Part shown: positions 1 to 6,110 of the stretch, piece by piece
How the letters are laid out: each line of letters begins with the position of its first letter
Numbering within the stretch: the first letter of the stretch is position 1
DNA from: Burkholderiales bacterium RIFCSPHIGHO2_12_FULL_61_11
GTDB lineage: Bacteria > Pseudomonadota > Gammaproteobacteria > Burkholderiales > Burkholderiaceae_C
Assembly (NCBI GenBank): GCA_001770785.1
Contig: MERZ01000062.1
Location: forward strand, 1-9,174
Reading direction: 5' to 3'
DNA length: 9,174 nt
Made by a program: the position numbers and the translations under genes
Notes under the pieces: model-generated
What the model was told of the DNA's origin: nothing
The model's input: only the letters and a program-made list of their open reading frames with translations
Databases searched by the model: none

Positions 1-830
1 TGCCGGGGCCAGGACCAGGGGCGTGGGGTCATCTGCTTGAGCAGCATCCCCCCCAGCAGCGCCGCCAGGGGTGCCGAGCCGCCATAGTGCGCCGCCAGCG
101 CGGCGCCGGCAGCGATCAGCGCGAGCAGCAAGATGGCCGTGTTCTCGCTGGTCGGGCTCATGACGCGCAGCGCGGTGCGCAGCGTGAGGGCCAGCACGGC
201 GCCCACCACCACCGACAGGCCGAGGACCACGAGCACCGGGTAGAGCGTGCCCGACAGGCCGGCCTCGCCCTGCGGCATCATGCCGGCACGGGCGCTGCAC
301 AGGGTGAGGGCATACAAGGTGCTGAGCGTGGACAACACCATCGCGCGCTCCGTGACCGGTCCGGCGGCACGCGTGTCGATGACCACGCGTGACAGCACGG
401 CGGGCGATGCGGCCATGGCCACCAGGGCCAGTGATTCAGCAACCACGTCGCTGACCCCGAACTGGCCCATGACCCAGTAGACAAGAATGAAAGTCAGCGT
501 GGACTCGACCAGGCTTTGCACCAGCACCATCGGGTTGTGGCGGAACCAGCGCAGGGGAATGCGTCCGCCCGCCTCGAACAGCACGACCGCAACGCCAAGC
601 TCAAGCAGAAAGAGCCCGGGGCCCTGCAAGGGCCAGACCGCCCCGGTGAATCCGGCCAGGCCGGCAAACGCGCCGATCACCGAATAGCCAATCACCTTGG
701 GCAGGCCGGTATAGCGATTGACAAGATGACCAGCGGCTGCGGCCAGCGCCAGCAGCAGCGACCACTGCACGGTGGCCAATCCGGCTGATGGCTTGATCCA
801 TTCGTCCCAGAGGGCCAGAATTTCATTCAT
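1..830 (-). CDS. Cation:proton antiporter (Kef/NhaP-like), N-terminal part, runs off left edge
   Basis: An open frame of 276 codons runs from ATG at 830-828 to the window edge without a stop, so the C-terminus is missing. The product is a multi-pass inner-membrane protein with hydrophobic segments at about residues 21-38, 46-63, 71-88, 100-121, 132-150, 163-180, 196-219 and 230-247. The motif LPKVIGYSVIGAFAG (43-57) matches the second-helix pattern of CPA-type Na+(K+)/H+ exchangers, and LLELGVAVVLFEAGGRIPL (75-93) matches their LxLLLFxxGLE segment. That family exchanges a monovalent cation for protons across the inner membrane. Where CPA2 proteins usually have an acidic ion-binding pair (LLFDDL), this protein reads LSTLSTLYAL (166-175), so the transported ion or even transport activity is uncertain. 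A GGAG sits about 11 bases before the ATG. The gene lies downstream of apaG on the same strand, 248 bases away. The family call is fairly firm; the subfamily is inferred. Confidence 0.75.
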   Translation of the reverse strand, partial: MNEILALWDEWIKPSAGLATVQWSLLLALAAAAGHLVNRYTGLPKVIGYSVIGAFAGLAGFTGAVWPLQGPGLFLLELGVAVVLFEAGGRIPLRWFRHNPMVLVQSLVESTLTFILVYWVMGQFGVSDVVAESLALVAMAASPAVLSRVVIDTRAAGPVTERAMVLSTLSTLYALTLCSARAGMMPQGEAGLSGTLYPVLVVLGLSVVVGAVLALTLRTALRVMSPTSENTAILLLALIAAGAALAAHYGGSAPLAALLGGMLLKQMTPRPWSWPR

Positions 831-1022
831 ACGGGTGGGTCTCCACTCAGTTGGGTTGGGAGGCTTGCAGCCATGCCGCTTGAAGGGGCAGGGAGCGCAT
901 GGGGTGCCGTCAGGCTACCGGCCGGCAGGAGTCGCCGGCGAGCGTCAGTCAAAAAGCGATTTCGGTGAAGTTTACATGCATCACCTGGGCCCGCCTGCAG
1001 GCACCTGGCTCCTGACCGGATT

Positions 1023-1048
1023 AAAAAACCCGGCGGCCTGCTGACGCC
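1023..1048 (-). terminator. Possible weak terminator after apaG
   Basis: Read on the minus strand, about 30 bases after the apaG stop, there is a GGCG/CGCC stem (1045-1048 with 1032-1035), then GGG and six T (1028-1023). The T-run and its place favour intrinsic termination, but the stem is only 4 bp with a 9-base loop. A direct repeat CAGCAGGCCGC occurs twice just upstream. The rest of the 831-1078 gap shows GC-rich dyads but no convincing promoter or gene. Confidence 0.3.
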
Positions 1049-1078
1049 AAAGCATGCGGCCTGCTGTCGCTTCCAGGG

Positions 1079-1474
1079 TCAATGCAGCACCAGGCTGGGC
1101 GGGCCACCGCCTTGCGTGGCCTCCAGCATGAACATCGGAATTGCCACCTCAAAGCGCTCACCATCTTCCGCGACAAAAAAATAACTGCCGTGCATGGTGC
1201 CGCTGGCGGTGCGCAGGCGCGAGCCACTGGTGTACTGGAACGACTCACCCGGTTTGAGCAGCGGCTGATGACCCACCACGCCCAGCCCCTTGACTTCTTC
1301 GGCATGGCCGTTGGCGTCGCTGATGATCCAGTGGCGCGAAATCAGCTGGGCCGCCACCGAGCCGGTGTTGGTCACCGTGACGGTGTAGGAAAAGCCATAG
1401 ACCGATTCTTCCGGCGCGGACTGCTCGGCCAGGTAGTGAGGGGTGACTTCGCAGGAAAATTGGTATTTGGGCAT
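1079..1474 (-). CDS. apaG: ApaG protein (Co2+/Mg2+ efflux-associated, ApaG/DUF525 domain)
   Basis: The product is 131 residues from ATG 1474-1472; E. coli ApaG has about 125. Essentially the whole length is one ApaG (DUF525) domain, an immunoglobulin-like beta sandwich. Family landmarks are visible: [53 protein letters not shown] and [10 protein letters not shown], and the IPMF strand near the end. The tail ending [10 protein letters not shown] is typical of Comamonadaceae versions. Salmonella CorD, an ApaG protein, is linked to cobalt and magnesium efflux phenotypes, but the molecular role is poorly defined. A TTG at 1483 would add three residues (MPV). AGAAG lies about 12 bases before that TTG and 21 before the ATG, so the start is not settled; I prefer the ATG. 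The gene is divergent from rpe, as commonly seen in this order. Identification is firm. Confidence 0.93.
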   Translation of the reverse strand: MPKYQFSCEVTPHYLAEQSAPEESVYGFSYTVTVTNTGSVAAQLISRHWIISDANGHAEEVKGLGVVGHQPLLKPGESFQYTSGSRLRTASGTMHGSYFFVAEDGERFEVAIPMFMLEATQGGGPPSLVLH

Positions 1475-1544
1475 GACAGGCAAAACAGTTGACTTCTATT
1501 TCCATGTTAACCGCGCCGCCCAGCGTTGCCCGGACGCTGAAAAC

Positions 1545-1573
1545 ATGACCTTACAGCTTCTTGCTGCGACAAT
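1545..1573 (+). promoter_or_regulatory. Candidate sigma-70 promoter of rpe
   Basis: ATGACC (1545-1550, 4/6 of TTGACA), a 17-base spacer, then GACAAT (1568-1573, 4/6 of TATAAT), with TG one base before the -10 (extended -10 TGC). Transcription would begin near 1579-1581, at or just before the rpe ATG. This would give a leaderless mRNA and fits the lack of a Shine-Dalgarno sequence there. This is a pattern match only. Confidence 0.3.
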
Positions 1574-1580
1574 CTTGCGC

Positions 1581-2276
1581 ATGAGTCATACCCAGCCGCC
1601 ACCCTACCGGATTGCCCCCTCGCTTTTGTCCGCCGACTTTTCCCGTCTGGGCGAGGAGCTCAAAGCGGTCATTGCGGCGGGTGCTGACTGGATTCACTTT
1701 GACGTGATGGACAACCATTACGTTCCCAATCTGACCTTTGGGCCGATGATTTGCCAGGCGCTCAAAGCGCATGCGAAAAAAGCCGACGGCACGGCGGTGC
1801 CGATGGATGTGCACCTGATGGTGCAGCCGGTCGATGGCTTGGCCGCTGCGTTTGCCGATGCCGGTGCCGACCTGATCAGCTTTCACCCAGAAGCGTCCGG
1901 TCATGTGCATCGCAGTGTGCAGGCGATCAAGGCCAGGGGCTGCAAGGCGGGGCTGGCGTTCAATCCGGCCACGTCACTCGATGTGCTGGACTGGGTGATT
2001 GACGACATTGACCTGATTCTGATCATGAGCGTCAACCCGGGGTTTGGCGGCCAGAGCTTCATCGATTCGGCGCTGCGCAAGATTGAGCAGGCCAGAGCCC
2101 GCATTGACGCCTCGGGCCGGGACATTCGCCTCGAAGTGGACGGCGGCATCAAAATTGAAAACATTGCGCAGGTGGCCGCGGCCGGGGCGGATAGCTTTGT
2201 CGCCGGCAGCGCCATTTTTGGCAAGCCGGACTACCGCTCGGTGATTGACGCGATGCGGGCCGCATTGGCAAAGTGA
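1581..2276 (+). CDS. rpe: Ribulose-phosphate 3-epimerase
   Basis: The 231-residue product interconverts D-ribulose 5-phosphate and D-xylulose 5-phosphate in the cytosol (pentose-phosphate pathway and, if present, the Calvin cycle). It is a single TIM barrel of usual length (about 220-230). Visible motifs are [10 protein letters not shown] (11-20) with the substrate-contact Ser14, [19 protein letters not shown] with metal/catalytic His39 and Asp41, DVHLMV with His78, [10 protein letters not shown] (151-160) at the phosphate loop, and VDGGI with the second catalytic Asp187. The frame is open further upstream and another ATG exists at 1545, but homology begins right after ATG 1581 ([14 protein letters not shown]), so this start is chosen even though no Shine-Dalgarno is visible. 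The gene is divergent from apaG. Many Burkholderiales have gph next; here a two-component pair follows. A CGCGA/TCGCG hairpin (2289-2302) lies just after the stop but has no T-run. Confidence 0.96.
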   Translation: MSHTQPPPYRIAPSLLSADFSRLGEELKAVIAAGADWIHFDVMDNHYVPNLTFGPMICQALKAHAKKADGTAVPMDVHLMVQPVDGLAAAFADAGADLISFHPEASGHVHRSVQAIKARGCKAGLAFNPATSLDVLDWVIDDIDLILIMSVNPGFGGQSFIDSALRKIEQARARIDASGRDIRLEVDGGIKIENIAQVAAAGADSFVAGSAIFGKPDYRSVIDAMRAALAK

Positions 2277-2360
2277 TTTCGCCAGTCCCGCGAGGGCTCG
2301 CGCCAAAACTCAGCAGGTTACAGTAGACCCTTGGAAATTGAAAGTGCCCAGGGGCATGTC

Positions 2361-3146
2361 ATGCCCCCTATCCACGACAGGCGCTACGCCATGCACGACG
2401 AAGATGTTTACACGCTTACGCCCAAAGGTGAGCAGGAGCTGCGCAGCTCGGCCACCACGATCTCGCTTCCCGAGGTCGAATTATTGGTGCGCTTCAATGG
2501 CGTTTTGACACTGGCCCAGATTCGGCTGGGCCAGAGCGCGGCCACTGTCGACGCCAGCTTTGACAAGACCTTTGAGGCCTTGCTCGGCGAGGGACTGGTC
2601 AAAGTGGTCGACTCAGACCCCTTTGCGGCATCCATGCGATTCCAGTTCAGCGCCACGGCGCTGACTGAATCCGGCGCGGAAGCCGATGCGTGCGCCGAGT
2701 CACTCAAAACCTCGCACTTTTATGTCCGCATTGCGCGCAAACGCGGGCCGCCCCCCGTGCGCGCGGCGGGCGAGCGACTGTCGGTCATTCTCATTGACGA
2801 TGAACCCCAGCTGGCGAAATTTCTGAGCCACTACCTGAGGTTCGAGGGCTTTGACGTTCGGGTCGCTGGTTGCCGCGCCGAGATTGTCGCGGAGATTCGC
2901 AAGCCACCGATTCCCGATCTGGTGCTTCTCGACGTGATGCTGCCGGACGCGGATGGCTTTGACATCTTGCTCAGAATCCGTTCCCATCCGGCGCTCAAGG
3001 ACGTGCCCGTCATCATGCTGACGGCCAAGGCCACCCGCGAGTCCGTTCTCAAGGGGCTGGCCGCAGGGGCTGACGGCTATATCACCAAGCCGGTCGAGAC
3101 CGATGTTTTGCTCCAGGCGGTGCGTACCGTGATGGGCCTGCAATAG
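2361..3146 (+). CDS. Response regulator with unusual N-terminal domain and C-terminal receiver
   Basis: The product is 261 residues from ATG 2361, which has AGGGG six bases upstream. An in-frame ATG at 2391 gives 251 residues beginning MHDEDVYTLTPKGEQEL; it is the main alternative. Residues ~12-85 form a small alpha/beta region (YTLTPKGEQEL, LPEVELLVRFNGVLTLAQI, FEALLGEGLVKVV) that resembles a winged-helix fold by secondary-structure pattern; this is inferred, not recognised. A low-similarity linker (~86-138) follows. Residues ~139-261 are a receiver: acidic pair Asp146-Asp147 (ILIDDEP), phospho-acceptor Asp191 (LLDVMLP), Thr221 (MLTA) and Lys243 (TKP). All key receiver residues are present, so it should accept phosphate. 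The order (putative output first, receiver last) is the reverse of OmpR/NarL regulators. The gene is 115 bases upstream of the hybrid kinase and probably pairs with it. Its targets are unknown. Confidence 0.85.
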   Translation: MPPIHDRRYAMHDEDVYTLTPKGEQELRSSATTISLPEVELLVRFNGVLTLAQIRLGQSAATVDASFDKTFEALLGEGLVKVVDSDPFAASMRFQFSATALTESGAEADACAESLKTSHFYVRIARKRGPPPVRAAGERLSVILIDDEPQLAKFLSHYLRFEGFDVRVAGCRAEIVAEIRKPPIPDLVLLDVMLPDADGFDILLRIRSHPALKDVPVIMLTAKATRESVLKGLAAGADGYITKPVETDVLLQAVRTVMGLQ

Positions 3147-3163
3147 TTCACCGACCCTGACCA

Positions 3164-3265
3164 ATGGACCACGGCTTTGGGATCCTCCATGGCAGCGCCG
3201 CAAGCCGGGTTGATCTGATCTCCTGCCTTGCTGCACGCGCCTGGATGACGCGCCTGAACGCATGA
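3164..3265 (+). CDS. Doubtful 33-residue ORF overlapping the kinase start
   Basis: ATG at 3164 opens a 33-codon frame (MDHGFGILHGSA...) whose TGA (3263-3265) overlaps the kinase ATG (3262-3264) as ATGA, the arrangement used for translational coupling. There is no Shine-Dalgarno before it, a stop lies one codon upstream of its start, and no family is recognised. It may be chance; it is listed because the kinase also lacks a good ribosome-binding site. Confidence 0.15.
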   Translation: MDHGFGILHGSAASRVDLISCLAARAWMTRLNA

Positions 3266-5814
3266 AACTGCCCTTTCGCACATCCATCGTCTTTGCCTTG
3301 TGCCTGGGGCTGAGCCTGCTCGTCCTAACTGTCGCCGCGTCCTGCGGTGCCATCAATTCGCTGACGGGCGAGGCGCAACAGGAAAGCGCTGCGCGGCAAA
3401 AAACCATACTTTTGGAGCAGGTGGTTTCCGAGTTCAACTCGGCAGAGTTTTTGCAGCAGCGCTACCTGCTTGGCAACTCCGAGGCGGACCTGGCGGCCTA
3501 CCAGCAAGCGCGGGCAGGGCTGCTGCAAGTGCTGCTGCGCATGCCGGACGCGCAAGTGGTCGCCGAGGGACGGCAGGACTGGCGCGCGCTGGAAAGCGCC
3601 ATTATCCGACGCCTTGAGTTCATGGACCTGGCCGTCCGGGCCCGGCAGCAGGGCGGACTGCAAGCCGCTACGGCCATGGTCGGCAGCGCACTGAACCGCC
3701 AGCTTCACGACGAAATCAACGGGCGGGTCAGTCGCGTCAAAAGCAATGAAACGCAGGCGTTTGAACGTTCCAAAGAAGAAACCCGGCAGACCGGCCTGAC
3801 CGTCAAGCGGCTGATCCTGTTGGGCGGCTTGATGTCGCTGGGCGTGTTGGCCTGGGCGATTTTGATGATCATCCGCTCACAAGCCAAATACCGCGGCATG
3901 GCGAAAAAGTATTCCGACAGCGAAATCATGAGCCGTGCCGTCACGGAAAGCATGGCTGAGGGCGTGCTGACCGCAAGCCAGGACGGCGTCATCGTCAGCG
4001 CCAACAGCACCGCGCTCCACCTTTTTGGTTACGGCGTGGAAGGACTGGTGGGCCGGAACGTGGCCGCGCTGCTGCCAAAGCGCTACCAGATGGGTTTCAC
4101 CGAGTTCTTCAGCGCGCTGGCCGACCGGCCTGCTGGCTTCAGGGAGCCGGACACCAAGATACTGGGACTGCGGCGCGACGGCGCCGAATTTTCCGTCAAT
4201 GCGTCTTTTGGCGATGTCAGCGTGGGCGGGCGGCGGCTTTTCACGGCCACCCTTCGCGATATGACTGAAAGCAACCGGATCAATGAAGCCTTGCGCAACA
4301 GCAAGGCGCAGTTGCGCCAGCTGCGCCAGCTGCGTCAGCTGACCGATACCGTTCCAGTGCTGATCGCTTATCTCGACAAACAGCAGCGCGTCCAGTTTCA
4401 TAACAAGGCTTATGAAGAAGCGTTTGGCATGGCGTGGGAACAAATCCATCACAAAACCATGCGTGAGATCATGGGCCTCGATCTGTACGCTCAGGTGGAA
4501 ATGCAGGTACGGCGAGTCCTTGCGGGGCACTCGGTGCGCTATGAGCGCGAGCAAGTGACCGCCAGCGGTGAGCGGCGTGACTACGCGATGACCTATTCCC
4601 CCCGCTACGGGGAAAATGACGAGCAGGACTTGATCATCGGGTTTTTCTCGACCGGCAATGACATCACCGAGCTCAAGCGCATGGATCGCATGAAGACCGA
4701 GTTTGTCTCGACGGTCAGCCATGAGTTGCGCACGCCACTGACGTCGATACGGGGCTCGTTGGGGCTGGTGTGGGGCGGCATCACCGGCGAGTTGCCGGAA
4801 AAAGCCAAGCTCCTGATAGGCATCGCCAAAAACAACTGTGAACGGCTGATCCGCCTGATCAACGATATTCTCGACATCGAAAAAATCGAGTCGAGCCAAC
4901 TGCGCCTTGAGTTGCAAGCGCTTGAGCTGGCGCCCTTGATGGAGCAACTCGTGGCCGCCAATGAAGGCTTTGCCGCGCAGCACAATGTGAAACTGCAGCT
5001 GCATGCGATGACCTTACCGGTATGGGTTCATGTTGACAGTGACCGCCTGGCCCAGGTGGTGACCAACCTGCTATCAAACGCCATCAAATTTTCCCCGCCA
5101 CAAGGCTTGGTGCAGATCGTGGTGCGCAGTGAGTCGGGGCGCGCACGCGTCGAGATCAGTGACAAGGGCCCGGGTATTCCGGAAGATTTTCGCCAGCGCA
5201 TCTTTCAGAAATTTTCACAGGCTGACTCGTCCGACACCCGGCAAAAAGGCGGGACCGGACTCGGCCTGAACATCTCCAAAGCCATTCTTGAACGCATGGG
5301 GGGAAGCATCGGCTTCACGACGCAAAGCGGCCTTGGAACGACTTTCTTTTTTGAACTGCCTGAATGGCGGGAGGCACCGCCCGTGACGGCGCCCATGGGC
5401 CTTTATGGCGCCGCCCGGCCGCGCATTCTGGTGTGTGAAGACGACCCGGATGTCGCGCAGCTGATTGGCATGATGCTCGACAAAGGCGGTTTTGATGCGG
5501 ACATGGCGCATACCGCGGCGCAGGCCCGCGACTGCCTCAAGATGACGTCGTATGCGGCGATGACGGTGGACCTCAAACTGCCCCACGAAAATGGCTTAGC
5601 GCTGATTCGCGCGCTGCGCCAGCAACAACGCACCGCTGAGCTGCCCGTTCTGGTCTTGTCGGTGACCGCTGGGGAAGCGCAGTTGCGCGCAGCGGCTGAG
5701 GCGCTGGCCATTGCTGACTGGCTTGACAAGCCGCTCGATGAACAGCGCTTGCTTCAGAGCCTGCGACGGGCCATCAAGAGCAGCCGCGCCAGCCAACCGG
5801 CCGAGTCGCTGTGA
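3262..5814 (+). CDS. Membrane-bound hybrid sensor histidine kinase (CHASE3-like, PAS-PAS-HisKA-HATPase-REC)
   Basis: This 850-residue inner-membrane kinase has membrane segments at about 8-28 and 183-204. The helical periplasmic part between them (QQRYLLGNSEADLAAYQQA, 65-83) resembles the CHASE3 four-helix sensor. PAS 1 spans ~223-336 (GVIVSANSTALHLFGYGVEGLVGR, here 242-265 in outline) and PAS 2 ~357-472. HisKA has phospho-acceptor His487 in VSHELRTPLTS. HATPase_c has the N box NLLSNAIKF (602-610), G1 DKGPGIP (634-640), the F box around FQKFSQADS and G2 GGTGLGL (663-669). A receiver at ~720-840 has Asp727-Asp728, phospho-acceptor Asp770, Ser800 and Lys823. All catalytic residues are present, so it should autophosphorylate and pass phosphate to its own receiver and/or the neighbouring regulator. 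No HPt domain is visible in the window. A tandem Gln-Leu-Arg run (350-360) joins the PAS domains. PAS 1 lacks the FixL haem-ligand His. The ligand is unknown. Confidence 0.93.
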   Translation: MKLPFRTSIVFALCLGLSLLVLTVAASCGAINSLTGEAQQESAARQKTILLEQVVSEFNSAEFLQQRYLLGNSEADLAAYQQARAGLLQVLLRMPDAQVVAEGRQDWRALESAIIRRLEFMDLAVRARQQGGLQAATAMVGSALNRQLHDEINGRVSRVKSNETQAFERSKEETRQTGLTVKRLILLGGLMSLGVLAWAILMIIRSQAKYRGMAKKYSDSEIMSRAVTESMAEGVLTASQDGVIVSANSTALHLFGYGVEGLVGRNVAALLPKRYQMGFTEFFSALADRPAGFREPDTKILGLRRDGAEFSVNASFGDVSVGGRRLFTATLRDMTESNRINEALRNSKAQLRQLRQLRQLTDTVPVLIAYLDKQQRVQFHNKAYEEAFGMAWEQIHHKTMREIMGLDLYAQVEMQVRRVLAGHSVRYEREQVTASGERRDYAMTYSPRYGENDEQDLIIGFFSTGNDITELKRMDRMKTEFVSTVSHELRTPLTSIRGSLGLVWGGITGELPEKAKLLIGIAKNNCERLIRLINDILDIEKIESSQLRLELQALELAPLMEQLVAANEGFAAQHNVKLQLHAMTLPVWVHVDSDRLAQVVTNLLSNAIKFSPPQGLVQIVVRSESGRARVEISDKGPGIPEDFRQRIFQKFSQADSSDTRQKGGTGLGLNISKAILERMGGSIGFTTQSGLGTTFFFELPEWREAPPVTAPMGLYGAARPRILVCEDDPDVAQLIGMMLDKGGFDADMAHTAAQARDCLKMTSYAAMTVDLKLPHENGLALIRALRQQQRTAELPVLVLSVTAGEAQLRAAAEALAIADWLDKPLDEQRLLQSLRRAIKSSRASQPAESL
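4309..4341 (+). repeat. 9-base tandem repeat inside the kinase gene
   Basis: Three copies of CAGYTGCGY plus a partial fourth (CAGCTG) encode QLRQLRQLRQL (residues 350-360) in the linker between the two PAS domains. Changes in copy number would keep the frame and add or remove three residues of a predicted helix. Confidence 0.8.
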
Positions 5815-5828
5815 GGGCGCAGCGTCTT

Positions 5829-5837
5829 TGCTACACT
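5829..5837 (+). promoter_or_regulatory. Candidate extended -10 promoter for the trp leader and trpE
   Basis: TGCTACACT has the extended -10 form TGn followed by TACACT (5832-5837, 4/6 of TATAAT). It starts 15 bases after the kinase stop. No good -35 is seen: CTGTGA (5809-5814) matches 3 of 6 at 17-base spacing, which is common for extended -10 promoters. The predicted transcript start, about 5843-5846, is only a few bases before the leader ORF ATG at 5847. Confidence 0.5.
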
Positions 5838-5846
5838 TTGCGCTTC

Positions 5847-5930
5847 ATGATCACTCATTGCATCACTCAAACAGCTTGTGTCGGCCGGGGAGCCTGGCTT
5901 TGGCGTACCAGTCATTTCCCGCACGCCTGA
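5847..5930 (+). CDS. Candidate trp operon leader peptide (trpL-like), 27 residues
   Basis: A 27-codon ORF begins MITHCITQTACVGRGAW and holds two Trp codons in the run TGG-CTT-TGG (codons 17-19, 5895-5903), followed by eight codons and TGA at 5928-5930. There is no Shine-Dalgarno, and the predicted transcription start is within a few bases of the ATG, so it would be translated as a leaderless message, as described for trpL of Sinorhizobium meliloti. Its place, between a promoter and hairpins upstream of trpE, and its Trp-x-Trp content fit the classical sensing role, in which ribosome stalling at Trp codons under tryptophan shortage alters folding of the downstream RNA. Two Trp codons in 27 could also be chance, and the peptide is not one I recognise with certainty. 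The function is inferred from context. Confidence 0.5.
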   Translation: MITHCITQTACVGRGAWLWRTSHFPHA

Positions 5931-5938
5931 AACGTTCA

Positions 5939-5995
5939 CGCGTTGGCGCATTTGCCACTCGCCCGAGCCGCTGACGCAGGCGCTGCGCCACCGCG
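5939..5995 (+). promoter_or_regulatory. Long stem-loop in the trpE leader
   Basis: Bases 5939-5950 (CGCGTTGGCGCA) pair with 5984-5995 (TGCGCCACCGCG), 11 of 12 positions with one T/C mismatch, around a 33-base loop. The stem starts 8 bases after the leader stop codon, so a ribosome at that stop would cover its 5' arm while one stalled at the Trp codons would not. That makes it a candidate switch or pause element of the attenuator. Confidence 0.45.
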
Positions 5996-6034
5996 ATGTT
6001 GAGTCGCTCTTGCTGTTCGCAAGGTGCCTCCCGG

Positions 6035-6055
6035 CCCCGGACCTCGGGGGATTTT
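6035..6055 (+). terminator. Candidate attenuator terminator upstream of trpE
   Basis: CCCCG (6035-6039), loop GACCT, CGGGG (6045-6049), then GA and TTTT (6052-6055). The stem is short but all GC. It lies between the leader ORF and trpE, where an attenuator terminator belongs. The 5' flank CCCGGCC (6030-6036) can instead pair with GGCCGGG (5883-5889) inside the leader ORF, and that would remove part of the terminator stem. Confidence 0.45.
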
Positions 6056-6057
6056 GA

Positions 6058-6099
6058 ATGACAGGTGGCGACGTTTTCAAGTGCGTCGTTGACTGGTGA
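6058..6099 (+). CDS. Possible 13-codon upstream ORF ending Trp-stop
   Basis: ATG 6058 to TGA 6097-6099 encodes MTGGDVFKCVVDW. GGGGGA, six bases upstream, would be its ribosome-binding site and is also the 3' arm of the candidate terminator. Its stop overlaps the trpE Shine-Dalgarno (GAAGGA, 6098-6103). Too short to establish by itself; a role in coupling to trpE is conjecture. Confidence 0.2.
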   Translation: MTGGDVFKCVVDW

Positions 6100-6110
6100 A
6101 GGATCTCATT

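Noticed and set aside
87..801. Several short plus-strand open frames at the left end
   Set aside because: The minus-strand antiporter frame is open throughout this stretch with transmembrane segments and exchanger motifs; the plus-strand frames are its shadows.
2289..2324. CGCGA/TCGCG hairpin after rpe and a TACAGT -10-like box before the response regulator
   Set aside because: The hairpin has no T-run, and the box has neither a matching -35 nor an extended -10, so neither can be called a terminator or a promoter.
3319..3351. Possible lipobox (AASC) at the kinase N-terminus
   Set aside because: The -3 position is Ala and the segment is the first membrane helix of a sensor kinase, so a lipoprotein signal is unlikely.
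2700..3437. Long minus-strand open frame of 245 codons opposite the response regulator and kinase start
   Set aside because: It lies antisense to two well-supported genes with clear motifs, shows no recognisable domain, and is expected by chance in GC-rich DNA.
3877..5004. Minus-strand open frame of 375 codons within the kinase gene
   Set aside because: It is the antisense shadow of conserved PAS and HisKA coding sequence; composition is His/Arg/Leu-rich without a motif.
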